A DNA stretch of 64,000 bases from Fimbriimonas planktonicus (GTDB taxonomy: Bacteria; Armatimonadota; Fimbriimonadia; Fimbriimonadales; Fimbriimonadaceae), in NCBI GenBank assembly GCA_965234685.1, contig OZ248539.1:2728001-2792000 (forward strand), given 5' to 3'. Made by a program: the position numbers and the translations under genes. A model generated the notes under the pieces. That model had not been told where the DNA came from. It saw only the letters and a program-made list of their open reading frames with translations, and searched no databases. Positions 43,956 to 51,859 of the stretch are shown here, piece after piece (the stretch's first letter is position 1; each line of letters begins with the position of its first letter).

Positions 43956-45074
43956 ATGCGACCAGAAAATCTATTTGAGAGTCAAGCAACGATCAAAGTA
44001 ATCGGCGTGGGTGGCGCCGGTTCGAACGCCGTCAACCGCATGATTGCCGAGGGCGTCGAAGGCGTGCAGTTCGTGACCATGAACACGGACGCCCAAGCTC
44101 TGAGCCAGAGCCGCGCCGATGTGAAGCTGCAACTGGGCGATGAGCTCACCCGTGGCCTCGGTGCTGGCGGCGATCCTCAGATCGGAGAGAGAGCCGCGCT
44201 TGAGAGCGAGCGCGACATCGAAGCCATCCTCGATGGCAGCGACATGGTCTTCATCACCGCCGGTATGGGCGGCGGAACCGGCACCGGCGCGGCACCCGTG
44301 GTCGCCGAAATGGCCCGCAAGCTGGGAATCCTCACCGTTGGCGTCGTTACCAAGCCGTTCATCTTCGAAGGCCCACGACGACGACGACTTGCCGAAGAAG
44401 GCGCTGCAAAACTCCAGAGCCAGGTCGACACCCTCATCACCGTTCCAAACGACCGACTTCTCAGGGTGGTCGATAAGCGCACGACGATGCAGCAGGCGTT
44501 CGCCGCCGCTGATGACGTGCTTCGACAAGGCGTCCAGGGCATCTCCGACATCATCCTCTTCCCTGGAATCATCAATGTCGACTTCGCCGACGTCCGCAGC
44601 GTCATGAGCAACGCCGGAATCGCCCTCATGGGCCTTGGCCGAGGCATCGGCGAGCAGCGCGCCAAGATGGCCGCCCAGGCCGCCGCGACGTCCCCGTTGC
44701 TGGAAACCAGCATCGAAGGCGCAAAGCGACTTTTGGTCAACATCTCCGCCGGCCCGGACTTCAGCATCGGCGAAGCCCACGAAGCCATGGAGTACATCCT
44801 CCAGTTCACCGATTCGGAAGACGCCGACATCATCATGGGCCACGTGCTACGAGATAACGCCGAAGGCGAGGTCCAAGTGACCTTGCTAGCCGCCGGCATG
44901 GGCACCAGCTCCGCCGGCACGGTGCGAACCTCCCGCGATCGCGAGATTTTCTACGACGCCGGTAGCGAGCCAACCACCGCGCCGGTGACCGCCATGTCCC
45001 CCCGAATCGATCTCGACGAGATCGACCTCGACATCCCCACCTTCCTCCGCCGCCAACGCGGCGGCTCGGCCTAA
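43956..45074 (+). CDS. ftsZ: Cell-division tubulin homologue FtsZ
   Basis: 372 residues. The nucleotide-binding GGGTGTG signature is at 105-111, the T7 synergy loop NVDFADVR at 207-214 and VGGAGSNAVNRM near the N-terminus. After a short linker the C-terminal peptide DIPTFLRRQR is conserved; it docks FtsA, SepF or ZipA. It polymerises into the division ring. No ftsA, ftsQ or mur gene is adjacent, so it is detached from the usual dcw cluster. A strong intrinsic terminator follows. Confidence 0.97.
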   Translation: MRPENLFESQATIKVIGVGGAGSNAVNRMIAEGVEGVQFVTMNTDAQALSQSRADVKLQLGDELTRGLGAGGDPQIGERAALESERDIEAILDGSDMVFITAGMGGGTGTGAAPVVAEMARKLGILTVGVVTKPFIFEGPRRRRLAEEGAAKLQSQVDTLITVPNDRLLRVVDKRTTMQQAFAAADDVLRQGVQGISDIILFPGIINVDFADVRSVMSNAGIALMGLGRGIGEQRAKMAAQAAATSPLLETSIEGAKRLLVNISAGPDFSIGEAHEAMEYILQFTDSEDADIIMGHVLRDNAEGEVQVTLLAAGMGTSSAGTVRTSRDREIFYDAGSEPTTAPVTAMSPRIDLDEIDLDIPTFLRRQRGGSA

Positions 45075-45132
45075 ATTTAGCCCTGCACGAAAACCGACGC
45101 TAGATCGGGAACACGTAACTGGTCCAACGCTT

Positions 45133-45160
45133 GCCTCGCCAAATGGCGGGGCATTTTTTG
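45133..45160 (+). terminator. Intrinsic terminator after ftsZ
   Basis: GCCTCGCC-AAAT-GGCGGGGC (8-bp stem with one G-T pair, 45133-45152) followed by ATTTTTTG, 58 bp past the ftsZ stop. A clear Rho-independent terminator. Confidence 0.85.
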
Positions 45161-45176
45161 TTTGGGAGGGCGTCCC

Positions 45177-45199
45177 GTAGCTCACTCGTCCCGAGTGAG
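45177..45199 (+). repeat. REP-like element A1
   Basis: GTAG head followed by CTCACTCG-TCC-CGAGTGAG, a perfect 8-bp stem with a TCC loop. Confidence 0.7.
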
Positions 45200-45247
45200 T
45201 CCGCCTAGCCAAATCTCGGACCGCAGAAGAAACTACAACTTCCCGAA

Positions 45248-45270
45248 CGCAGGCGGGACGCCTACGCTAC
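45248..45270 (-). repeat. REP-like element B1
   Basis: On the minus strand GTAG then CGTAGGCG-TCC-CGCCTGCG: same head, stem length, closing pairs and loop as A, with a compensated stem and one G-T pair. Confidence 0.7.
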
Positions 45271-45306
45271 GCCGCAACAAATCCGTACCCGGACGACTCC
45301 CTTCCC

Positions 45307-45329
45307 GTAGCTCACTCGTCCCGAGTGAG
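45307..45329 (+). repeat. REP-like element A2
   Basis: GTAG head and the same A stem and loop; 36 bp to the right of B1. Confidence 0.7.
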
Positions 45330-45370
45330 TTCGAATAGCCGAAACTTTGACCGAAGACAAACCGTTTGAA

Positions 45371-45398
45371 CCCCTTCTCCATTCCGATGGAGAAGGGG
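45371..45398. repeat. Hairpin C1
   Basis: CCCCTTCTCC and GGAGAAGGGG around an 8-base loop, preceded by ACCGTTTGAA and followed by CCAGGGG. A shortened relative lies at 46701-46723. It has no GTAG head, so it is a different repeat type. Confidence 0.65.
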
Positions 45399-45434
45399 CC
45401 AGGGGATGAGGACCCGCCCAGCCGGAACCGGGAA

Positions 45435-45457
45435 CGCAGGCGGGACGCCTACGCTAC
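45435..45457 (-). repeat. REP-like element B2
   Basis: Identical to B1 over the GTAG head and palindrome. Confidence 0.7.
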
Positions 45458-45492
45458 GTCGCTGAAAACCAGAACCCGCACGACCCCGTCCC

Positions 45493-45515
45493 GTAGCTCA
45501 CTCGTCCCGAGTGAG
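45493..45515 (+). repeat. REP-like element A3
   Basis: Identical to A1; 35 bp to the right of B2. Confidence 0.7.
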
Positions 45516-45563
45516 TTCGCACAGCCAAATCTCGGACCGCAGAAGAAACTACAACCTTCGGAA

Positions 45564-45586
45564 CGCAGGCGGGACGCCTACGCTAC
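45564..45586 (-). repeat. REP-like element B3
   Basis: Identical to B1; 48 bp to the right of the A3 palindrome. Confidence 0.7.
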
Positions 45587-45622
45587 CCCGCTGAACACCC
45601 GAACCCGAATGACCGCCGTCCC

Positions 45623-45645
45623 GTAGCTCACTCGTCCCGAGTGAG
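45623..45645 (+). repeat. REP-like element A4
   Basis: Identical to A1; 36 bp to the right of B3. The following base is C instead of T. Confidence 0.7.
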
Positions 45646-45728
45646 CTCGAATAGCCGAAAATAATGCCGCATTTTTATGGATTGAGACATGCTTTCAAGA
45701 TAAGTCTCAAGGTAAAAATGCGTTGACC

Positions 45729-46685
45729 ATGACTGCTGCACTTGCGATCCTTTTGGGATTCCAAATCTCAAATGCGGGCCCATCCGCAGACGCCGTTGAA
45801 CTCTCGCGGATGCCCGCGAAAGTGATCGAAGGCGTGTCGCCAAAGAGTTGGAGTTGGGACAGTAAATTCTTGGCCCTGACCGCGCCGGTTGCTCGGCAAG
45901 GACGCGCCGGAATTCGTCGAACCTTGGGCCTGGGTGAGGACCTCCCTTTTCCTTATCCGCGTCGACTCCTTCGCTACAGCTTGGACTCGGACACGCTTGA
46001 AGAAGTCACCACGCTAAACGAAGACTTCCGGATCGAAGATATCGCCTGGGTCGGCCCAGGAGCCGATTTGCTCTTTGTAGCTTCGGCAATCAACAAGGAG
46101 TCCTCCATCGTGTTCTTCGCGCCAAAAGGTCAACCGGCCCGCGTCGTTGCGCAATCCGATTCTGCAACTCTCATAACTTTCGCGACCTCAAAACAAGTTT
46201 CGAAAGCCCTGATTTGTTTAAGCGGCCAAAAAAGCGATCCTAAGCTGCTGTTGATCACCGCCAACGCGACGACCGAGATTCCGAACGTTCCGGCAAACCT
46301 ACGTGTTTGCTCAGTAGGAAATACTGACTCAGATCGATTCGCCACATTTGTTGGCGTGGAGCCGCCGATTGGCCAAGGGCAAACCCGCCTCTTCGGTGTC
46401 GACTTAGCGGCCGGGAAACTGGTTCCCATCGAAAGCGTTCCAAAGGAAACAATCGCGAGGAAACCAAAACTCGTCGAATTCACCCTGCGAAGCGCCGAAG
46501 CGCCAAATGCCAACTTCCCGGGCTATGATCTGCTCGCGAAAATTCCCAACAAGAAACTCGAGCTTCTCACGCGTCAGGTTGTGGATACAGTGGACAGTCC
46601 CGACGGCCAAAAGACCGCCGCACGAATGCTTGAGTACTGTCAAATCTTCGAATACGTTCGGAGCAAGAAGAGAGCGGGCAAGTAA
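45729..46685 (+). CDS. Secreted beta-propeller-like hypothetical protein
   Basis: 318 residues from the ATG at 45729 (TTG at 45723 is in frame). A signal peptide (TAALAILLGFQISNAG) is followed by repeated motifs such as SWDSKFLALTAP, RLLRYSLDSDTLEEV, IEDIAWVGPGADLLFVAS and DSPDGQKTA, which resemble TolB/WD-type propeller blades. It may be a short or partial propeller of four to five blades. Function unknown. REP-like repeats lie on both sides, upstream and immediately downstream, which can mark mobilised or recently acquired segments. Confidence 0.6.
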   Translation: MTAALAILLGFQISNAGPSADAVELSRMPAKVIEGVSPKSWSWDSKFLALTAPVARQGRAGIRRTLGLGEDLPFPYPRRLLRYSLDSDTLEEVTTLNEDFRIEDIAWVGPGADLLFVASAINKESSIVFFAPKGQPARVVAQSDSATLITFATSKQVSKALICLSGQKSDPKLLLITANATTEIPNVPANLRVCSVGNTDSDRFATFVGVEPPIGQGQTRLFGVDLAAGKLVPIESVPKETIARKPKLVEFTLRSAEAPNANFPGYDLLAKIPNKKLELLTRQVVDTVDSPDGQKTAARMLEYCQIFEYVRSKKRAGK

Positions 46686-46710
46686 GGAGGGCATCTCGTT
46701 ACCGTTTGAA

Positions 46711-46723
46711 CCCCTTGAAGGGG
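46711..46723. repeat. Hairpin C2 (shortened C element)
   Basis: CCCCTTGAAGGGG after ACCGTTTGAA, the same left flank as C1, with the internal loop and half the arms deleted. The shared right flank (GAGGACCCGCCCAGCCGGAA) continues as in C1. Confidence 0.55.
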
Positions 46724-46758
46724 CAGGGGAAGAGGACCCGCCCAGCCGGAACCGGGAA

Positions 46759-46781
46759 CGCAGGCGGGACGCCTACGCTAC
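46759..46781 (-). repeat. REP-like element B4
   Basis: Identical to B1, 1.17 kb from B3 and on the other side of the propeller-like gene. Confidence 0.7.
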
Positions 46782-46816
46782 ACCGCTGAACACCCGAACC
46801 CGCACAACCCCGTCCC

Positions 46817-46839
46817 GTAGCTCACTCGTCTCGAGTGAG
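46817..46839 (+). repeat. REP-like element A5
   Basis: As A1 except that the loop is TCT. It is 35 bp to the right of B4, the same spacing as the other doublets. From 46840 to 47045 I see no gene or further repeat. Confidence 0.7.
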
Positions 46840-47045
46840 TCCGCCCAGCCGAATTTCAGAACAACTAAAATTTCGCGTAGAATCCTATTTGCTTCGGCAT
46901 CACCAGGTCTTTCTTCACGATCCGTTACGGTAAACACTTATCAAGTTTGGAGACCAACACACTTTGAAACTTGACTCAATCCCAAAAAATCGACCGGCTC
47001 CTCAGACCAGTGAGTGTGTAGGCTACTTTGGGGTGAACCAAATTG

Positions 47046-47312
47046 CTACTTATTGGTCTCATGGGCTTTGTTTGAATCGCTCGCACCTTTAAGTCGAATG
47101 ATGAGCTCCCACATGCCCAGAACGATTACACCTTGAAATAGGTCGCTTACAAATGGAGCAACGATGAAGTACAAATCCCACAGAAGGGGGTTCCGGCCTG
47201 ACAGCATCGAAGCAAAACCCAACGTCAGCAATGTCCGGCACCAGCTCGGCACGACGAAAATGTAGAACACAGCAGTTGCTCGCTGCTTTCGTGTCAACGA
47301 CAAGCTAAACAA
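47046..47312 (-). CDS. Small putative membrane protein
   Basis: 88 residues from a TTG start; no family recognised. Two hydrophobic stretches (about 14-36 and 45-73, including LWDLYFIVAPFVSDLFQGVIVLGMWELII) suggest two membrane helices with a basic N-terminus. Base composition is lower in GC than the ftsZ region. The start is weak, so the true protein may be shorter or the frame may be a remnant. Confidence 0.4.
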   Translation of the reverse strand: MFSLSLTRKQRATAVFYIFVVPSWCRTLLTLGFASMLSGRNPLLWDLYFIVAPFVSDLFQGVIVLGMWELIIRLKGASDSNKAHETNK

Positions 47313-47447
47313 GCATGCACCGCATTAGGAGACATAGTTCGGTTTCGAAGTGTCTAAAAGATTGTTTGTTCATCGAGAATAATCCAACGATCGGAACGAA
47401 TCGAAGTCGTGAGCCTAGAGTCCGGATTGCAATTTGACATCTTGTCC

Positions 47448-47465
47448 GCACCCCGGATGGGGTGC
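47448..47465. repeat. Short palindrome next to the third REP-like type
   Basis: GCACCCC-GGAT-GGGGTGC, a 7-bp stem, 10 bp before the element at 47472. Part of the intergenic stretch 47313-47624, which has no supportable gene. Confidence 0.5.
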
Positions 47466-47471
47466 AAGAAG

Positions 47472-47496
47472 GTAGCCAGGGGTTGAAAACCCCTGG
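47472..47496 (+). repeat. REP-like element of a different type (D)
   Basis: GTAG directly followed by CCAGGGGTT-GAA-AACCCCTGG, a perfect 9-bp stem. The same GTAG head as the A and B elements, with a different stem and loop, suggests a second REP family. Confidence 0.55.
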
Positions 47497-47624
47497 ACCG
47501 CGAAACCGACCCGAAAAAGTCCGAGGAGCGCAGCGCCCCCCCCGCGCGGGCTGAAACTACCGACTACAAGATCAGTGTAAGTCAGATTCCCGAAAACGGC
47601 CAGCCGCAAACCGTTTCACTTCAA

Positions 47625-48077
47625 CTATCTCCAATCGCCCAGAGTCTCCGTCTCAATGTCAGAAAAGCCGAAGAGGACGTCATGTCCAGTCGTGAAGCGC
47701 ATCCAGCAGGAATATCCAGATTCAGTTGGGAGAATCCTGGCCGAGTAGATATCGTCGAGAATCAACTCCCCCGCCTCGTTGCACTCTAAGAATGCCTGGA
47801 TCGGCCCGAACGCGTTTCTGAAGGTTAACCGAACATCAAGGCGGTGATGCTGGATCTCGGGTTCGTCTCGATAATCATCTAAAACGCAGGTGAGGATAAG
47901 GTTCCCTTCGGCAGAGATTTCGGCGACCAGGACGCTCGTATCATGAAGCGTTCCAGGTTCGAAAAGGGCATTACCGGTATGGTCCGGAATCTGGAGGCAG
48001 TTCTTGGAAGTCTCCAAATATCCAGGCAACAGCACCGCGTTGACCTGATCGTAATCTTTTGCGTAGTCGTAGTCCAT
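47625..48077 (-). CDS. Hypothetical protein, acidic
   Basis: 150 residues. The N-terminus MDYDYAKDYDQVNAVLLPG is rich in Asp and Tyr; the rest is a beta-rich acidic globular protein without signal peptide (VLVAEISAEGNLILTCVLDD, MRFTTGHDVLFGF). I recognise no family. Acidic, small, accessory-island genes of this kind can be immunity or antitoxin-like proteins, but nothing here proves that. TAGAGC lies six bases before the ATG. Confidence 0.55.
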   Translation of the reverse strand: MDYDYAKDYDQVNAVLLPGYLETSKNCLQIPDHTGNALFEPGTLHDTSVLVAEISAEGNLILTCVLDDYRDEPEIQHHRLDVRLTFRNAFGPIQAFLECNEAGELILDDIYSARILPTESGYSCWMRFTTGHDVLFGFSDIETETLGDWR

Positions 48078-48210
48078 CTGAAAGCTCTACGAACTGCCCG
48101 GACCTTTCGTCAGGCACGAAACTTTTGCTAACCGTGGCTCCATATGCACCTGGTCTTTGTGCAGCGCAGCACGTAATGGTATCTGCTCGTGTCTCGGTCT
48201 AAATGACATC

Positions 48211-48230
48211 CTTAGGGCACGAGCCCTTAG
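48211..48230. terminator. Stem-loop after the subtilisin gene
   Basis: CTTAGGGC-ACGA-GCCCTTAG with one T-T mismatch, 20 bp past the minus-strand stop. No T run, so it is a weak candidate terminator for the ATPase-protease operon. Confidence 0.3.
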
Positions 48231-48250
48231 GTTTATCCACACGAAATCGG

Positions 48251-50872
48251 TTACGCCTCATCCCCGGTATCGATGATTGTTCTAGATTCGATCTCCGCTA
48301 CTTCTAGATCAATTGCCTCCTGAACCGAAGCATAGATCGGCACTTCTGTGCCAACAGCTTCAAAGGAAACGACTAGACTGAACTTTGCTGTCGCTTCCTG
48401 ATCTCCTCTCGCCCATCCTTCATGTCCGCGGACGACGACGCCAAAGATGTTTGGAAGGTCATAGTTCTTCACGACTGTCCAATCTTTCTGGACAGTGCCG
48501 TTCCTTCGGCTAAGCCCATCCGTTGCACCATCACGATCTCGTGAGTTACCAAGGGTCCAAGAAAAGTTCTTATCACCGACATTAGACGAGTCGTCTACCT
48601 CATCGGCATCTTTGAGCGCGCGTGCTAGAAACGCATCAAAAGATTCTCGGCGCTTACTCGCCTTCCAGTCCAGCCACACGCTAAGGTAGCCACGACGACC
48701 TTTTCTTGTCCTACGAGGTTCTGCGGTGTATGCTAAAGTAACATCTATACGTACATTGAAATCCTCGCCGGGACGGCGAATTTCTTCTGGTATGGGCACC
48801 CCGAAAACAAGTCCTTCTTTAGCATGGACTTCATATTCAGATTCAGTCACAACTGTGACACGATTGGATGCATTTTCAGTCGCCCTCTCAAGACTTGGGA
48901 CACCGTAACCTATTGAACGAACGAATATCACGCGGTCCGTAATGGACCTTTCATCCACCCATGAGGGCCAACGGGCCGAATTGACAATCAGGGCACGATA
49001 TAGTTGAGTACTCCGTGAGGGGAATAATGCCTGCAAATGCGCGGCAATGTGAGCGACTTTCGGCGCGGCAAATGAAGTGCCCACAGTGTCGCGGCTTAGA
49101 GCAGGTCCACCATGCAACGTAGACCGGATGAGCTCGGGGCATGTGTCCGGCGGATAACTAATCCGGATTGGTAGAGCTTTGCTTGCAGCGATATCGCCTC
49201 CGAACTCAACAACTTCGGGCTTTATACTATTCCACAAGCCAAAACCTGTACGTGAGAATGGCGAGGGTCCATGCCGGAACGCAAGTGATTGGCGAAAATC
49301 ATCTTCAAATACTTCAGCAGCAATCGAACCGACTGTGAGCGCCTGGAGGCTTTGGGCCGGATTCGCAATTCTGCTAGCAGCATCATATAGGTAATGGGGA
49401 TAACGTTTTCCACTGCCCAAGTTATCAAGAACGCCAGGATTTTGCAGAGACCCCGAACTCCAGCAGAGGTTGCCAGCAGATTGAATAAATAGGGCATCAT
49501 TACGAAAGCTGAGCTCATCAATCACTGTTGCCCATGAGCTCATTCGACTGGTTCGACATCCGCAGTTTGCGTTTATTGAATGGTTGTAGATGCGAACACC
49601 GAATTCGCCATATTTCCGGACAACCGCGCTGAGAAGTTGAGGCGGGAACAGGCGTTTGTCTAGCGAGCAGGTGCCATCAAGGACCCGTGCGTTTGCAACC
49701 CAAAATGGAGCTTGCGTAGATTCAGTCTTTGGCACTCTGCTAGAAAATAGCACGGCACCTGCCACGCGAGTCCCGTGCCCACCGCCACCGACGTAGTCCG
49801 CTACCTCAGTAGCGGTTACATTTGGCACAAAGCACTGAGATATGTCGGACCGTATCGCAGCAGAAATCCAACGATGACCCTCTTGAATTCCGCTATCGAG
49901 AACGCAGACAATCGGCGCATGATCGGCAGGAGCGCTAACCTCGAGTGCTTTGGTGTCACTAGTAGGAGAAGTTCCTAACAAAGGGGAATCGATATCATCC
50001 GGAACCACGACCTCGAACAGGCTAGGAAAATTTAAAATAAGGTCCCTGAATCCACGCCCATTCATTCGCAATCTTGCCGAGTAGCTGTCTGGCAATTGCT
50101 CAACTTTGGTATCATTTAACTCCTCGGCCTGATCATAAATGCCAATAATTTTTCCGTCATAGTGCTGGACAAATTCTTCAATCGTTTTTTCGGATTGCCG
50201 TCGCTTTTCTTCCCAAGTTTCTTGGTATTGAGCCAGCGCCTTAGAATGCTCTAATTTTCGCTTCCTTATTAGTTCTGGGCGCTTTATATTACCAAGTCGA
50301 AGATTCGGAGGACTGCCAAGTACAGCCGTATTGATGGAGACGTCTAGCGTCAGATCAGCCTCGTCCGCAAATGGCCAGATCTGCCAGAGATCATCACCAA
50401 TGATGCGTTTGATACGTCCTTCGGCTGAGGAATCATCGTCAATGTCCAGAATTCGCGCGAACATTCCAGTGCCATGGACTTTTTTAGAAAATCCGTTTGC
50501 CTCATCAAGGATGGTTTGGATTGATAGGTCCTGGGTGGCAACAATCAGATAACCATCGTCATATTCTGCAACGATTTCAATACCAAGCTTATCAGAAAGA
50601 TATTTTATGGTACTGTCGTCTTCATCCGGGATCTGAAGAAGAAATGGTATCCCCCCAGCGATTTGTGGCAGTTCAGCTTCACGGCGCTGTTCATTACGCT
50701 CATAACCACGCTCTGCTACCCTTACAAACTTTTCTGCGATCGTGGTTGCATGCTGAGGTCGGTTCTCTAAGTTGGCAGTAACGCGGGACGGTTCTTTACC
50801 ACCGCCCTCAAGTCGGGCAATTCCTTTGCCTCGCTGCATAAGAAGCAGGTGGGGAAACTCGGGCTTCAGCAT
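48251..50872 (-). CDS. Intracellular subtilisin-like serine protease (S8) with large N-terminal domain
   Basis: 873 residues without signal peptide. The catalytic triad is complete: Asp326 in IVCVLDSGIQ, His366 in GGGGHGTRVAGA and Ser600 in GTSFAAPKVAH; Asn468 in QSAGN forms the oxyanion hole. The first 320 residues are not a typical prodomain; they hold alpha-beta elements and a charged helical section (200-235). A C-terminal extension (about 640-873) carries beta-rich domains. It starts three bases after the stop of an AAA ATPase gene, the recurring ATPase-plus-subtilisin arrangement seen in accessory islands. Lower GC and different codon use than neighbouring blocks suggest acquisition. 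Confidence 0.88.
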   Translation of the reverse strand: MLKPEFPHLLLMQRGKGIARLEGGGKEPSRVTANLENRPQHATTIAEKFVRVAERGYERNEQRREAELPQIAGGIPFLLQIPDEDDSTIKYLSDKLGIEIVAEYDDGYLIVATQDLSIQTILDEANGFSKKVHGTGMFARILDIDDDSSAEGRIKRIIGDDLWQIWPFADEADLTLDVSINTAVLGSPPNLRLGNIKRPELIRKRKLEHSKALAQYQETWEEKRRQSEKTIEEFVQHYDGKIIGIYDQAEELNDTKVEQLPDSYSARLRMNGRGFRDLILNFPSLFEVVVPDDIDSPLLGTSPTSDTKALEVSAPADHAPIVCVLDSGIQEGHRWISAAIRSDISQCFVPNVTATEVADYVGGGGHGTRVAGAVLFSSRVPKTESTQAPFWVANARVLDGTCSLDKRLFPPQLLSAVVRKYGEFGVRIYNHSINANCGCRTSRMSSWATVIDELSFRNDALFIQSAGNLCWSSGSLQNPGVLDNLGSGKRYPHYLYDAASRIANPAQSLQALTVGSIAAEVFEDDFRQSLAFRHGPSPFSRTGFGLWNSIKPEVVEFGGDIAASKALPIRISYPPDTCPELIRSTLHGGPALSRDTVGTSFAAPKVAHIAAHLQALFPSRSTQLYRALIVNSARWPSWVDERSITDRVIFVRSIGYGVPSLERATENASNRVTVVTESEYEVHAKEGLVFGVPIPEEIRRPGEDFNVRIDVTLAYTAEPRRTRKGRRGYLSVWLDWKASKRRESFDAFLARALKDADEVDDSSNVGDKNFSWTLGNSRDRDGATDGLSRRNGTVQKDWTVVKNYDLPNIFGVVVRGHEGWARGDQEATAKFSLVVSFEAVGTEVPIYASVQEAIDLEVAEIESRTIIDTGDEA

Positions 50873-50875
50873 AAC

Positions 50876-51859
50876 TTACGAATGCCGCCGCGTTTCCTTC
50901 GCGCTAGCTTCGAGATCAAGTTCGGTGATTCTTGACTGACCTGCCATGACACACCGCTTAGCAGCCTTCTGCGCAATTTTTTCGATCTCACTACAGCTAA
51001 ATCCATCTAAGCTACGTGCAAAGGAGTCGTAACGAAACGACCGATCAACGTCTAAAGCGGATAACGTGACTTCCAGCAAGCGTACAACCTCATCAAACCC
51101 TGGCAGCGGTATTTCTACAGTAGCATCAAAACGGCGATAAATGGCCTTGTCTAAACCTTCGTAAAGGTTTGTAGCCGCAATAATCATTCCATCCCCACGG
51201 TAGTCTTCCATCAGTTGAAGAAGCATGTTTACGACTCGCGATGCTTCTCCCACTTCATTGCGGCGTCCTCTTGCAAGCGCGATGGTATCGCATTCGTCGA
51301 AGAATAGAGCACATGGCTCCCTTTCAGCCGATTCAAATACTCGCTGAAGATTTGTCGCCGTCTCTCCAAAGAACGAAGAAATGAGTGTGTCGAACCGAAC
51401 TTTGTGCAAAGAATGACCAGTTGACCAAGCGAGGCGCTCTGCGCTCAAACTCTTGCCGCAGCCAGGAGGACCATACAGAAGAACCTTCCTCGTAGCTTGA
51501 AGGCCATAAGTCGCCAGGCGCGAACGTGCTGCAAACTCACGCTCAATCATCGCAAGTTGCTCCTCGACATACGCCGGCAGGACCATGTGGTGCCTTAGCT
51601 TGCTGTGTTCAAGGACATGAACCAATGGTGCCGCTTCTCGCCGATTTGAAGGCAGCGGCTTGAGGCCGAAGGAGGATGGAACCGATTTTTTACTTGATGG
51701 CTCTCCTGACTCCTGCAAACTCTTTTCGAGTTCAGCCGCAAGTTTTTCATGACCGCGGCGCCGTTCATCAGCCACAATTCGCTGGCAAACCGCGACCAAA
51801 TCCCGATCTGACCTGAGTTGCACAGCAGTGAATAGGCACTTTAGGAGATCAGCATTCAT
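50876..51859 (-). CDS. AAA-type ATPase paired with the S8 protease
   Basis: 327 residues. Walker A GPPGCGKS (130-137), Walker B LFFDECD (185-191), sensor 1 IIAATN and Arg242/Arg243 in YRRFD place it with Cdc48/FtsH-like classic AAA proteins. The N-terminal 90 residues are helical and probably bind substrate or partner. With one AAA domain it presumably forms a hexamer that unfolds or delivers substrates, or controls the protease. TATTCT lies four bases before the ATG. The protease gene follows after three bases. Confidence 0.9.
   Translation of the reverse strand: MNADLLKCLFTAVQLRSDRDLVAVCQRIVADERRRGHEKLAAELEKSLQESGEPSSKKSVPSSFGLKPLPSNRREAAPLVHVLEHSKLRHHMVLPAYVEEQLAMIEREFAARSRLATYGLQATRKVLLYGPPGCGKSLSAERLAWSTGHSLHKVRFDTLISSFFGETATNLQRVFESAEREPCALFFDECDTIALARGRRNEVGEASRVVNMLLQLMEDYRGDGMIIAATNLYEGLDKAIYRRFDATVEIPLPGFDEVVRLLEVTLSALDVDRSFRYDSFARSLDGFSCSEIEKIAQKAAKRCVMAGQSRITELDLEASAKETRRHS

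Larger units (their letters stand above)
45171..45645. repeat. REP-like palindrome cluster downstream of ftsZ
   Basis: About 475 bp between ftsZ and the next gene, with no coding sequence I can support. It contains four forward copies (A1-A4) and three reverse copies (B1-B3) of a GTAG-headed palindrome, plus one longer hairpin (C1). Each B-A pair is separated by 35-36 bp of similar spacer (compare CCGCTGAACACCCGAACCCG). The whole looks like a series of REPIN/BIME-type inverted doublets. Confidence 0.7.

Noticed and set aside
44177..44920. 247-codon frame opposite ftsZ
   Set aside because: Ser/Met/Pro-rich shadow of ftsZ with no family resemblance.
45366..45626. 86-codon frame in the palindrome cluster
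   Set aside because: Made wholly of REP-like sequence; the repeated words come from the repeats, not a protein. The similar frame at 46507-46974 is rejected for the same reason in its last part.
47415..47609. 64-codon minus-strand frame
   Set aside because: Covers the D palindrome and its flanks; no support as a gene.
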